Assembly: GCF_900166965.1 (NCBI RefSeq)
Contig: NZ_FUZI01000002.1
Coordinates: 434,001 to 498,000, forward strand
Direction: 5' to 3'
Length of the DNA: 64,000 nt
From: Photobacterium piscicola
GTDB taxonomy: Bacteria; Pseudomonadota; Gammaproteobacteria; Enterobacterales; Vibrionaceae
A program made the translations under genes and the position numbers. This document shows, one piece after another, positions 39,999 to 48,707 of this stretch (its first letter is position 1; every line of letters starts with the position of its first letter). The notes beneath the pieces were generated by a model. It saw only the letters and a program-made list of their open reading frames with translations, was not told the DNA's origin and searched no databases.

Positions 39999-41441
39999 TT
40001 AATCAAACGACATCATCAAACTCATCATGCTACTGAGTTGATTATTCATCTGACCGATGGCTTCATCCATCGCTAAAAACTGTTTATAAGTACGATCTTC
40101 ATAAGCGGCCATACGTTTATTAAGATCGGTCATGTCATCGTCTAGTGATTTTTGGCGCTCTTTTAACGTGTCTTCTTTAACAGACAATGAACCATCGGTT
40201 TTATCAGTAAAACTGTCTAACAGCTTATCGGCTTTAGCTAGAAAGCCCGTATCTTCTTGAGCAAAAAATTGGCCGATAACCGCAAAATTTTCGCTGATAA
40301 TGTCATCAAGCTTATCGCTGTCTTCTTCAAGCTCTAGTGTGCCATCACGCTGAATAGAAATACCAAAATCAGACATTTGATACAGCTTGCCATTAATCTC
40401 AATCGGCTCATTGAGTAAGTTACGCATTTGGGTGGTCACTGAACGGGTTAAGCTATCACCGTTCAATGCCCCTGCCCGATTAGGATCATCTGGTTCTTTA
40501 TCTGCATCAAATCCGGTTAACTTATCAATGGTGCCCATTAAGCTGTTATAACTATCAACAAACGATTTCAGTGAATCTTTGGTGCTTTTCTCATCATTTT
40601 CGATAGTGATTTTTACCGATTTAACATCGATATCATCGGTTTCGGGATTACTTGAGCCTGAAGTACCAGTGAGCTTTTTAAGATCTAACGTCACCCCTTC
40701 AATCACATCTTCAAAGGTATTATTACTGCTGCTAACGGTAGTGAAGTTATCGATCATGATTTTGGCATCTTGCGCTGCCTGCATCTCATCAACTTTACTG
40801 TCCACCATGCCGTCTTTATAAGCAAGTGATGCTAATTGCCCCGTCATGGCAGAGGTATCAATCTCAATGGTATTTTTCTCACCGATTTCTTTGGTTGAAA
40901 ATACAATTTTTGAACCGCCGTCTTCACCAGTATTGATTAAGGTTGCGGTAACACCGGGGTTATCTTCAGCATTATTAATCGCATCAACCACTGACGATAA
41001 ATCATCATTGTCTTCACCGATATTTAAGGTCATCGATTTATCACCGACCTTAATTACCATTTCACCGCTACCAAGAGAGGCTTCTGGATCAGCGCTAAAT
41101 AGTTCTTTACCCATCAATTTATGTGACTGTGCCATTTGCTGAATGTTAATGTTATACACCCCGCTTTTGGCTTTAGCGGTGGCTTTTATCGATAAATAAT
41201 CACTGTTATCAGACGAGGCTTTTTGACCATTAAAGGCTTCATCTTTGCCAAACTTTTCTAGCATTGATTGCATTGCGCTGACAGATGATTTGACCTGACC
41301 ATAAGCACTAAGGGAAACATTAACTTGTTTCTGTTGTGTTTCAATACGATCTGCTTTTGGTTTACGTTCAGCGGCAACTAATTGCTGTGTCATGCCTGCA
41401 ATATCTAGCCCAGATGCCATTCCGGCAGCACTTAACCCCAT
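39999..41441 (-). CDS. fliD: Flagellar cap protein FliD (HAP2)
   Basis: FliD caps the growing filament and folds incoming flagellin. The 480-residue protein shows the N-terminal GLSAAGMASGLDIAGMTQQL, a central variable region with a flagellin-IN-like motif (DLSSVVDAINNAEDNPGVTA), and the C-terminal coiled coil with MAAYEDRTYKQFLAMDEAI and the final NNQLSSMMS. It is close in size to E. coli FliD but clearly shorter than the V. cholerae protein as I recall it. Confidence 0.95.
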   Translation of the reverse strand: MGLSAAGMASGLDIAGMTQQLVAAERKPKADRIETQQKQVNVSLSAYGQVKSSVSAMQSMLEKFGKDEAFNGQKASSDNSDYLSIKATAKAKSGVYNINIQQMAQSHKLMGKELFSADPEASLGSGEMVIKVGDKSMTLNIGEDNDDLSSVVDAINNAEDNPGVTATLINTGEDGGSKIVFSTKEIGEKNTIEIDTSAMTGQLASLAYKDGMVDSKVDEMQAAQDAKIMIDNFTTVSSSNNTFEDVIEGVTLDLKKLTGTSGSSNPETDDIDVKSVKITIENDEKSTKDSLKSFVDSYNSLMGTIDKLTGFDADKEPDDPNRAGALNGDSLTRSVTTQMRNLLNEPIEINGKLYQMSDFGISIQRDGTLELEEDSDKLDDIISENFAVIGQFFAQEDTGFLAKADKLLDSFTDKTDGSLSVKEDTLKERQKSLDDDMTDLNKRMAAYEDRTYKQFLAMDEAIGQMNNQLSSMMSLMMSFD

Positions 41442-41452
41442 AGTTATGTCCT

Positions 41453-41902
41453 CTACACTGTTTTACTGATAGAGCCCAGAGCATGCTTGGCTAAATTTTT
41501 GTTTAACTCTAGCAATTCTTGTGCCGGAACTTGGCGAATCACATCACCGGTTTTATTATCAACAATGGTGGCAATCTGCTTACCTGTTTCCTCATCTTGG
41601 TGGAAACGTAAACTGCGGTTACATTGTTGTAATACTTGTTCAATCTGCTTAATGCGTTCTTGCTCTGCGATAGGATCAGGCGTAAATGAATTAAGCAGAT
41701 TGTCATCAAGAGGAGGATTAACATCATCAACATCCTTTAACGTGGTTATCAATGGCAATGGCTTGCCGCTAGGTTGTAACTCACTATAAGTTGGATCAGA
41801 TTTAGACTGATGAGCAGTATTGACCGTCGCTGAAGTCGTACTATTTAATGATGTCTGTAGCGCGGTATATTGTCCTGTTGCAGCAGTAGAAGTGATCGCC
41901 AT
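41453..41902 (-). CDS. flaG: Flagellar protein FlaG
   Basis: FlaG is a small cytoplasmic/filament-associated protein that influences filament length. The C-terminal half carries the family pattern SLRFHQDEETGKQIATIVD followed by GDVIRQVPAQELLEL. The start is set at ATG 41902 (MAITSTAATG), preceded by AAGGA at 7 nt; the ATG at 41920 would add six residues and has no ribosome site. It lies between the flagellin gene and fliD. Confidence 0.92.
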   Translation of the reverse strand: MAITSTAATGQYTALQTSLNSTTSATVNTAHQSKSDPTYSELQPSGKPLPLITTLKDVDDVNPPLDDNLLNSFTPDPIAEQERIKQIEQVLQQCNRSLRFHQDEETGKQIATIVDNKTGDVIRQVPAQELLELNKNLAKHALGSISKTV

Positions 41903-41946
41903 AGCTAGTTCCTTGAGCATATTTGTTAGCGATTAAAATACAATAA

Positions 41947-41973
41947 TGCCCTGCTGATGGTATCAACAGGGCA
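41947..41973 (-). terminator. Stem-loop terminator after the flagellin gene
   Basis: Inverted repeat TGCCCTG(c)TGAT / ATCA(a)CAGGGCA (41947-41973). On the minus strand it is followed by a T-rich tail (TTATTGTATTTT). It lies 17 bp after the flagellin stop and may separate the abundant flagellin mRNA from flaG-fliD. Confidence 0.75.
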
Positions 41974-41989
41974 CGATATTTAGAGCGGA

Positions 41990-43516
41990 TTAACCTAGTA
42001 GGCTAAGTGCCGCTTGTGGAATTTGTTTTGCTTGCGCAAGGATAGAAGTACCCGCTTGTTGCAGGATCTGACCTTTAGTCATGTTGATAGTTTCAGAAGC
42101 GAAATCAACATCTTTGATACGGCTGTTTGACGCATTAACGTTTTCGTTGATGTTCGCCAAGTTGCTCATGGTGTGCGTCATACGGTTTTGGAACGCACCG
42201 ATTTCCGCACGTTTTTCGTCTACTTGCTCCATTGCTGAATCAAGTACATCGATAGCGTTTTGAGCACCTTCTTGAGTTGATAGATCTAGGCTTGCTACTG
42301 ATTCAGTGGTTACTGTGCCTGTGGCAACACCTTTACTTCCAGCACCAATATCATAAGTTGCGATATCTGTATCGAATTTTGCTTTTGAGAAGTCGATATC
42401 AAATTTTGCACCTACTTCATCAACCTTTTCTACCCCATTGTCAGATGTTGTAGTTTTAGCAGCAACAGCCGCAGAGGCCCCTGCGTATGCAGGTTCACTA
42501 CCAATAGTAATTGAGCTTCCAGCTGCTGCTGCTTTATATTCAGCCTTAACAGCTAAATCAGTACCATCAGCTTTAGATAAAGTAATTTCTTTTGTTTCTG
42601 CATTCAAAGTAGCAGTAATACCTGCGGCTTTTGAATCAGCATCAGCATTAATTGCAGCAACAAGGTCAGATTCAGTAGAATCTTTAGCTACTGAAAATTC
42701 TTTTGCTCCAACAGTTAAAGTTAAGGCTCCTGTACCTGAAGTATTTAAGCCTGATATTGTTTGAGTTGTTGCTACTGCATCTTCGCCTTTTATACCTGCC
42801 GTTTTTTCTGTTACAGATACATTGCTAACACCATCAACATTATTGATTTTATTCTGAAAATCTTCAGCGGTCATATCTTGTGTAACATCAATTTTATGTT
42901 CAGCGTCACCTAGCTTAAATCCAAATTCTGATGAACCAGTTGACATACCACCACCAAAGTCAGACTTAACTGCATCAGCTGCATCAGAAACGCCTGAATA
43001 TGAACGGCCAATAGCATGTGAAGATACATCCATCAACTCTAGGCTTTGAGTTTCATTTGAATTAGAACCAATTTGGAAAGATTTTGAACCAAATGAACCA
43101 TCAAGAAGGTTTTGGCCACCGAAACTGGTTGTATCAGCGATACGGTTCATTTCGCTTTGCAATTCACCCATTTCTTTCTGCATTGCGTCACGGTCTTTAT
43201 CTGAGTTTGAACCGTTAGCAGATTGAAGAGCTAGCTCACGCATACGCTCCATGATAGTGGTTGATTCTGACATCGCACCTTCAGCCGTTTGTGCCATTGA
43301 CACACCATCGTTAGCGTTACGCATTGCGACGTTTAGACCATTAGTTTGGTTGGTCAAACGGTTTGAAATTTGCAGACCGGCAGCATCGTCTTTAGCAGAG
43401 TTAATGCGCAGACCAGATGATAGTTTTTGCATGCTGTCGGCAACACTGCTGCTTGCACTGTTAAGGTTACGCTGGGCAGTCATTGCTGTTACGTTAGTAT
43501 TAATTGTAATAGCCAT
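41990..43516 (-). CDS. Polar flagellin (filament subunit), enlarged variable domain
   Basis: The 508-residue flagellin has conserved N-terminal D0/D1 ([20 protein letters not shown] to about residue 175) and C-terminal D1/D0 helices ([20 protein letters not shown], ending [11 protein letters not shown]). The middle (about 180-400) is an Ala/Thr/Lys-rich surface domain holding two flagellin-IN-like repeats (around 205-235 and 265-325). Vibrio flagellins are usually nearer 380 residues, so this one has roughly 130 extra. AGGAG precedes the ATG. A sigma-28 promoter lies upstream. It is the only flagellin gene in the window. Confidence 0.97.
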   Translation of the reverse strand: MAITINTNVTAMTAQRNLNSASSSVADSMQKLSSGLRINSAKDDAAGLQISNRLTNQTNGLNVAMRNANDGVSMAQTAEGAMSESTTIMERMRELALQSANGSNSDKDRDAMQKEMGELQSEMNRIADTTSFGGQNLLDGSFGSKSFQIGSNSNETQSLELMDVSSHAIGRSYSGVSDAADAVKSDFGGGMSTGSSEFGFKLGDAEHKIDVTQDMTAEDFQNKINNVDGVSNVSVTEKTAGIKGEDAVATTQTISGLNTSGTGALTLTVGAKEFSVAKDSTESDLVAAINADADSKAAGITATLNAETKEITLSKADGTDLAVKAEYKAAAAGSSITIGSEPAYAGASAAVAAKTTTSDNGVEKVDEVGAKFDIDFSKAKFDTDIATYDIGAGSKGVATGTVTTESVASLDLSTQEGAQNAIDVLDSAMEQVDEKRAEIGAFQNRMTHTMSNLANINENVNASNSRIKDVDFASETINMTKGQILQQAGTSILAQAKQIPQAALSLLG

Positions 43517-43595
43517 AAAGGTGACACTCCTTGGTATGATCTTTCCCAGACGTGGTGCCGGGTTAAAAAGAGATTTAATTAACTTAGTGCTAAAG

Positions 43596-43622
43596 TTAAC
43601 GGCACCTTTTGGCGAAGCTTTA
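43596..43622 (-). promoter_or_regulatory. Sigma-28 (FliA) promoter of the flagellin gene
   Basis: On the minus strand TAAA, 15 bp, then GCCGTTAA, against the consensus TAAA-N15-GCCGATAA. It lies about 80 bp before the flagellin ATG. I found no sigma-54 promoter in the remaining 434-bp gap. Confidence 0.88.
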
Positions 43623-43663
43623 GGATTATTTTTAGGTTTTTGTAGGCGAGGTTAACGCACCCC

Positions 43664-43832
43664 CGTCATTCCCTACAGTGAGGTTACGAACGCGATAGGG
43701 AATCTACTATTAGCGCGTTGTAGAATGAATGTGTTGCGGTATCTGTTAATAGGTTTTCACTGGCGTCTTTAAGGCTCAAGCACGCGTTGAGTAGATCACG
43801 GATAGCCTCGGCCCTCGACTTCCGAGATGACG
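43664..43832. repeat. MITE-like imperfect inverted-repeat element
   Basis: The left end CGTCATTCCCTACAGTGAGG and the reverse complement of the right end (beginning CGTCATCTCGG) match imperfectly, and the similarity continues inwards through a shared ATCTACT and ACGCG/GCGCG core over about 55 bp. The 169-bp unit could fold into one long stem-loop. No reading frame. Base composition is richer in GC than the flanks. It resembles short palindromic intergenic elements of Vibrionaceae, but I cannot name a family. Confidence 0.65.
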
Positions 43833-43860
43833 CATAATGGGCTGCCACAGACTCTTTGTT

Positions 43861-43943
43861 CTGCTTTTCCTCGAAACTCGTCCCTGCTCTTACCTATATT
43901 CTGCTCTTCCTCGCCCCTAGCAAACTCGTCCCTGCTCTTACCT
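43861..43943. repeat. Tandem GAGCAGG-type repeats between flgL and the flagellin gene
   Basis: Two units: a perfect 22-bp direct repeat at 43874-43895 and 43922-43943 (beginning AAACTCGTCCC), each preceded by CTGCT(T/C)TTCCTCG (43861-43873 and 43901-43913). The reverse complement of 43861-43879 matches 55493-55511 at 17 of 19 positions, so this is a dispersed family. Confidence 0.75.
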
Positions 43944-43950
43944 CTCCCCC

Positions 43951-45207
43951 CTAAATATAATTAAACAATGACAATTGCTTGGTTTGCCCAAACGCTTGCT
44001 GCGAGGCTTGCAATGCCATCATTTGTTGATTCATATCCATGATTGCTTTGCTGTAATCGAGATCTTCTAAGCCACTTTGCGCCTGATTTAGAGTTAACTC
44101 AAAATCAAGATGCTGTTCTAACTGGCGATCGACCTGCTGCATAATAGTGCCGACTTCTGAACGCTGTTGGTTCATATGCACAAAACCACTATCAAGATCA
44201 TCAATCACTCGTTGTAAATTCGCTTCTGCCGCAGGCGATGAAGTTGGACGCTCTGCGTTATCAATCGCACTCTGAATCGAATCAAAAATATTAATGGTTT
44301 GGGCTGGCTTTAAGCTAATATTATCGCCACTGCTGATATCACCAAATTTTAAATTCAAGGTGGCGCTATCGGCAGCTACAGGATCTTTATAAACGATGCC
44401 TTGTTCTGAATCATAAGCTTGATTTGCAGCAACGACTTTGCCCCCAACGGTTAAGTTATATTGCATCTCTTTGGTTGTTGTACCATCTGCAGCTGCGATA
44501 TCAACTTCATTGAAACTTACTTCAATAGCTTCAGCTGAACTAAAATCACTGGTAGTCGCAGCAAGGAGATGCAGTTTAGAACCGTCGGTTAAGCCATCAG
44601 CACCATCGCTAAAGACAGGTCGAAAATCACCGTAACTATTAGGGACATCGGTAAATAATTGATCGCCTGGTAAACTGGTTTTTACGTTAACTGATTTATC
44701 TATTTGAGCATAACGTGACTGGCTATCGCCGTGATAATCCATGCTGCCATCAATGGCTTCCATAAACGGCTTAGTGTCAGATTGATTACCCGCAAATACA
44801 TAATTACCCGCTTCATCACGGCTATTGGCTAATTCAAGTAAACCATCACGTAAGCTAATTAATTCGTCTTTAAATGCGGCGCGGTCATCACTTGCCATCG
44901 CACCATTAATCATACCAAGTACTTTTTGCTTGGTTGCGCCAAGGTTATCTTCAACACCAGCTATCGCGGTTTCCATGGTTTGCAGACGATTATTTGCAAG
45001 GGTGATGGCACTATTATATTGATCGATTTGAGTTAACTGTTGGCGGTAGTTTTGAATCGTCACCGATGACACCGGATCATCCCCTGCGGTTTCGACCCGT
45101 TTGCCGCTAGATAATTGGCCGTTAGTTTGATTCAATTCGCCTTGCTTACGCATTAAGTTGGAGGTCAGATTTTGGTACTGACTGGCGGTTGAGACGCGAT
45201 TGATCAT
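43951..45207 (-). CDS. flgL: Flagellar hook-filament junction protein FlgL (HAP3)
   Basis: FlgL with FlgK joins hook to filament. The 418-residue protein has flagellin-like N-terminal helices (MINRVSTASQYQNLTSNLMR, then GQLSSGKRVETAGDDPVSS) and C-terminal helix (LDYSKAIMDMNQQMMALQAS). The middle is variable. It follows flgK by 12 nt and is last of the flgKL unit; no terminator is obvious after it. Confidence 0.96.
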   Translation of the reverse strand: MINRVSTASQYQNLTSNLMRKQGELNQTNGQLSSGKRVETAGDDPVSSVTIQNYRQQLTQIDQYNSAITLANNRLQTMETAIAGVEDNLGATKQKVLGMINGAMASDDRAAFKDELISLRDGLLELANSRDEAGNYVFAGNQSDTKPFMEAIDGSMDYHGDSQSRYAQIDKSVNVKTSLPGDQLFTDVPNSYGDFRPVFSDGADGLTDGSKLHLLAATTSDFSSAEAIEVSFNEVDIAAADGTTTKEMQYNLTVGGKVVAANQAYDSEQGIVYKDPVAADSATLNLKFGDISSGDNISLKPAQTINIFDSIQSAIDNAERPTSSPAAEANLQRVIDDLDSGFVHMNQQRSEVGTIMQQVDRQLEQHLDFELTLNQAQSGLEDLDYSKAIMDMNQQMMALQASQQAFGQTKQLSLFNYI

Positions 45208-45219
45208 GACAACTCCTCG

Positions 45220-47169
45220 TTATACTGCGCGCATTAAGGTATCAAAGGTTTCTTTCGCCACCGACATAATTCGTGATGACGCCATGTACGATTGTTGAAA
45301 CTTCATTAGATTAGCGGCCTCTTCATCAAGGTTAACCCCAGATAAATTCGATACTCGCTCTGAGGCTGAATCAAAATCAAGCTGATTCACTTCACTTAAT
45401 TTATCGGCATTTTTTTTGAGCATCCCAATATCAGTGGCTAAGCCTTCAAATAAATCAATCACACTTGATTTACCGTCTGCCATGGTTTTTTGGTGCTGCA
45501 CTTGCTGCATCGCCAAGAAATTGCCATTACCGCCTTGAGCATTTTGAGTGCCCAGTTCAATTTCAAAGCTGTCGTTAGCTTTTGCGCCAGCAGATAAACT
45601 CATAACGGGAATTGAGGAAGTAGCACCCGTTTTAAAAGCAATGGTGGCGCCATTTTCAGCTGAATATTTATTATCTGCTAATTCAACATTGGTATTGGTT
45701 TTTAAGTCAGTAACGGTAACTTGATCGCCCGCGGCGTTTAACTGTAATTGATACCGACCTGCGGCATTATCAGACACAGCAGTCGCTTTGGTGATGGTTG
45801 CCGAGCCCAGATTGGATTCAGCCGCTATTGCTGTTAATTGACGGTGTCCCGCCAGCCCACGAGGATCAGTTAAGGCTAAACTAATATCCGCTGCACCACG
45901 ACGTAAAGGTTGAATGATGGCGGTTTCAGTTTCTCCAGCCATCAACGTGGGTGGTTGATTAATGGTGATTTCTAAGCCATCAACCTTCGCTTCAAATTTA
46001 CCTTTTACATTTGCTGTTAAGGCCGTTTTATTACCTTGTTGATCAATCAGCGTATGGCTGGTTGCATCACTAATTAATTGATAATCACCGATTTTAAGTT
46101 GATTAATATCATCAATTTTAACGCTAATATCACTGCTACTACCAAAGGGTTTAAGTGCCCGTTGTGACATCGCATTCGGACTATTAATATCATTGAACAA
46201 CGCTTGTCCTTGCTGACCATTAAGATCAACCCCTTGTTGCTGAAGATCATTCATTTGCGATCCAAAGCCAAGCGCCATTTGTCCGAGTTGATCCAAACTT
46301 TTATCAATAACATCATCACGCACTGTCAGCATTGCACCTAAGCTGCCACCAATGGTGTCGCTTTTAATCGGTTTACTATTATTGCCATTAATTAACGCGA
46401 TTTGTTTATTGGCAATATCAGGATCGCCATCGACTAATTTAAGTTGTGAAGCACTTACACCTGACACCAAGGTATCACCGCTACCAATGATAACTGTATT
46501 GGCTAAACTGCCTTTATCTGCCAACACGGTCACTTGCGTATATTGGGCTAATTCATTAATCAGAGTACGTTGTTGATCAAACAGATCATTACTACCATCG
46601 CTGCTAGATTGTTGCTGCAAACTGGTATTGACCGCGGCAAGTTCTTGCCCTAATGCATTCACCCGCTCTAAAGAGACACTCAATTGCTGATTAACATCAG
46701 TACGAATATTGGTTAGAGTTTCATGGGCATTATTTAAGTTCACCGCGGCTTGATTGGCATGTTCCAGTACCGTTTGACGACTACCCAGATCATTAGGATT
46801 ATCAGCTAAAGAGCGCACAGAATGATAAAAATCGTTCATACTGTTAACGCTATTAACTGCACTTTTAGAGGTAAAATCATCCAGCATTGCTAAATGCTGT
46901 TGTTTAACATTAGCTTCTTCTAGTTGAGTGGTGGAAAGCGTCAGTTCGCGAGCAGCAAATTGATCATAAGCACGACTGACATTATCAATATAAGCACCAG
47001 TACCATAGTAACTATTACCATTCCACTGCGCATCATCGGCTTTTTGTTCAACAACTTGGCGGCTATATCCTGGCGTGTTGACGTTGGTAATATTATGACT
47101 TGTCACATCCAATTGTTTTTGAGATGTGCGTAAGCCACTCACCCCAATTTGCATCAAATCTACCGCCAT
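45220..47169 (-). CDS. flgK: Flagellar hook-associated protein FlgK (HAP1)
   Basis: FlgK forms the first hook-filament junction ring. It shows the rod/hook-type N-terminal motif TSHNITNVNTPGYSRQVVEQ, a long variable middle, and the C-terminal heptad region GVNLDEEAANLMKFQQSYMA. Start set at ATG 47169 (MAVDLMQIG), with GGGGAG about 10 nt upstream; a GTG six codons earlier also reads in frame. 649 residues is normal for Vibrio. A sigma-54 promoter lies upstream. Confidence 0.96.
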   Translation of the reverse strand: MAVDLMQIGVSGLRTSQKQLDVTSHNITNVNTPGYSRQVVEQKADDAQWNGNSYYGTGAYIDNVSRAYDQFAARELTLSTTQLEEANVKQQHLAMLDDFTSKSAVNSVNSMNDFYHSVRSLADNPNDLGSRQTVLEHANQAAVNLNNAHETLTNIRTDVNQQLSVSLERVNALGQELAAVNTSLQQQSSSDGSNDLFDQQRTLINELAQYTQVTVLADKGSLANTVIIGSGDTLVSGVSASQLKLVDGDPDIANKQIALINGNNSKPIKSDTIGGSLGAMLTVRDDVIDKSLDQLGQMALGFGSQMNDLQQQGVDLNGQQGQALFNDINSPNAMSQRALKPFGSSSDISVKIDDINQLKIGDYQLISDATSHTLIDQQGNKTALTANVKGKFEAKVDGLEITINQPPTLMAGETETAIIQPLRRGAADISLALTDPRGLAGHRQLTAIAAESNLGSATITKATAVSDNAAGRYQLQLNAAGDQVTVTDLKTNTNVELADNKYSAENGATIAFKTGATSSIPVMSLSAGAKANDSFEIELGTQNAQGGNGNFLAMQQVQHQKTMADGKSSVIDLFEGLATDIGMLKKNADKLSEVNQLDFDSASERVSNLSGVNLDEEAANLMKFQQSYMASSRIMSVAKETFDTLMRAV

Positions 47170-47239
47170 CGCCTGTTTGCTCCCCACTAAAATTCAAACC
47201 ATTATCGGCAACAATCGTGCGATAACGCTGTTGCTAACA

Positions 47240-47255
47240 AGCAAGATCTGAACCA
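47240..47255 (-). promoter_or_regulatory. Sigma-54 promoter of flgKL
   Basis: Minus-strand TGGTTCAGATCTTGCT with GG and GC 12 bp apart. It lies about 70 bp upstream of the flgK start and divergent from the small gene at 47407. Confidence 0.78.
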
Positions 47256-47321
47256 CTTTTAAATAAATTCTATCTTTAACGGCATTGTTTAAATAAATAC
47301 TGTTAATTGGCATTTATTTAC

Positions 47322-47348
47322 TTATACTTTTGCCGTTGCTGCCGATAT
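47322..47348 (+). promoter_or_regulatory. Possible sigma-28-like promoter for the 61-residue gene
   Basis: GCCGATAT at 47341-47348 matches seven of eight -10 positions of sigma-28 promoters, 58 bp before the small gene. The -35 region (CTTAT/TTAT) is a poor match to TAAA. Confidence 0.35.
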
Positions 47349-47406
47349 AGATAAAACACCATCAAAAACAATGGCAAAACAGCCTTCAAAATAAAGGATA
47401 TCGTTA

Positions 47407-47592
47407 ATGAATATTTTACTTTCAGGACTGATTGGTTACGCAATAAAAGAAGTGGTGGTGCCACTAATCACCGATAGCGTTGATGATAAGCAAGATAAAA
47501 AACCAGTGTCTGATAAGGAAGTGGAAGGAGCGTTATTTGAAAGTAACGATCTGATCAAGATGGTATCAAGTCTAATTGATATTGTGGTGTAA
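47407..47592 (+). CDS. Small protein of unknown function between flgK and flgJ
   Basis: I do not recognise this gene. The 61-residue reading starts at an ATG with AAGGA about 8 nt upstream. The product has a hydrophobic N-terminus (LLSGLIGYAIKEVVVPLI), a charged middle (DDKQDKKPVSDKEVE), and an amphipathic C-terminus ending MVSSLIDIVV. It lies divergent from flgK and convergent with flgJ, overlaps neither, and is not a shadow of another gene. A GCCGATAT box upstream hints at FliA control. It may be a minor flagellar or motility accessory protein; that is inference from location only. Confidence 0.55.
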   Translation: MNILLSGLIGYAIKEVVVPLITDSVDDKQDKKPVSDKEVEGALFESNDLIKMVSSLIDIVV

Positions 47593-47688
47593 TATTTTTA
47601 TTACGGTATTAACGATTCATTCTGCTATTGTTATCCCCTTTGATCACTATTAACTTTGATTACCATTCCTAATCACAATAACCACGTA

Positions 47689-48690
47689 TCACAATAAGCT
47701 CTGCACTTTTTTCATGACAGCTAACACCTTATTGCTGTAATTCGGATCAGTGGCATACCCCGCTTGATGAATTTCACGAATAAATTGCTGCGGCTGGTTA
47801 CTGTGCGTTAATGCTTTTGAATAACGCGGGTTGTGCTGTAAGAAATTAACAAAATCATCAAAGCTATGTTGGTAAGAATCATAAGATCGAAACGCCGCTT
47901 GCTCTTGTACGGCAATACCATCATGAAATTCTAATGTCTTAGTGGCAACTTTTTGCCCCTGCCAACGCGGATCCGCTTTAATATTAAATAAATTATTGCT
48001 TGAACCCAGAGCATTATTAATCACCTTCTTTCCCCACCCAGTTTCTAATGCTGCTTGTGCAATCAATAATGACGGATCAGTACCTAGCGCACGTGCTGCA
48101 CGCTGAGCATAAGGCTTCATATAACTCACAAATGCTTCTGCAGAGGAAAAACTTGTCGGTTCAGTTGGTTTTAGTGGTGATTCTGTGGTTATCGTTGGCT
48201 GTGTTTTGGCAATAACAGTGAGCATTGTTGGCTGTGATTGCTGCTTATCTGATGGACTCAGCTTACTGGCAGGTGACTCTGCTAATGGCAACGCAATCAC
48301 ATCAGTATTAATTGGACGAATTAAAAACGGCTGCGGCTGTTGTTGTGGATATAAATCTGTTGTTGGTTGGTGCTGACTATTATCTTGTTGCTCACCACCT
48401 AACTGCTTAACAATCATATCTGCCAACCCAAGACTACCTGTGGTACTTAGCTGCGACGACATTTGTTCGTCATGCATTTGTTGATAAAATTTGCCATTAT
48501 TACTGCTCATTAAATCGGATTCAAACGCACTATTGGCTTCACGCATCGATTTAAATAACATCTGCGTAAAAATAGATTCAAATTGAACCGCGGCCTCACG
48601 TAAAGAGCCTTTTTTATCCTCACCAATGCCTGCCCGTAGGCGATCAAGGCTACTTAAATCATGAATAAAACCAGGCTCTATTTGTTTCAT
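47689..48690 (-). CDS. flgJ: Peptidoglycan hydrolase/rod-cap protein FlgJ
   Basis: FlgJ guides rod assembly and opens the murein layer. The N-terminal rod-binding domain (EAAVQFESIFTQMLFKSMRE, about residues 31-50) is followed by a Pro/Gln/Thr-rich linker (about 105-180) and a C-terminal glucosaminidase domain (SLLIAQAALETGWGKKVI, with the catalytic Glu). The 333-residue fused form is typical of gammaproteobacteria. It ends the flgFGHIJ unit. Confidence 0.96.
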   Translation of the reverse strand: MKQIEPGFIHDLSSLDRLRAGIGEDKKGSLREAAVQFESIFTQMLFKSMREANSAFESDLMSSNNGKFYQQMHDEQMSSQLSTTGSLGLADMIVKQLGGEQQDNSQHQPTTDLYPQQQPQPFLIRPINTDVIALPLAESPASKLSPSDKQQSQPTMLTVIAKTQPTITTESPLKPTEPTSFSSAEAFVSYMKPYAQRAARALGTDPSLLIAQAALETGWGKKVINNALGSSNNLFNIKADPRWQGQKVATKTLEFHDGIAVQEQAAFRSYDSYQHSFDDFVNFLQHNPRYSKALTHSNQPQQFIREIHQAGYATDPNYSNKVLAVMKKVQSLL

Positions 48691-48707
48691 TGCCGCTCTC
48701 TTAAATA

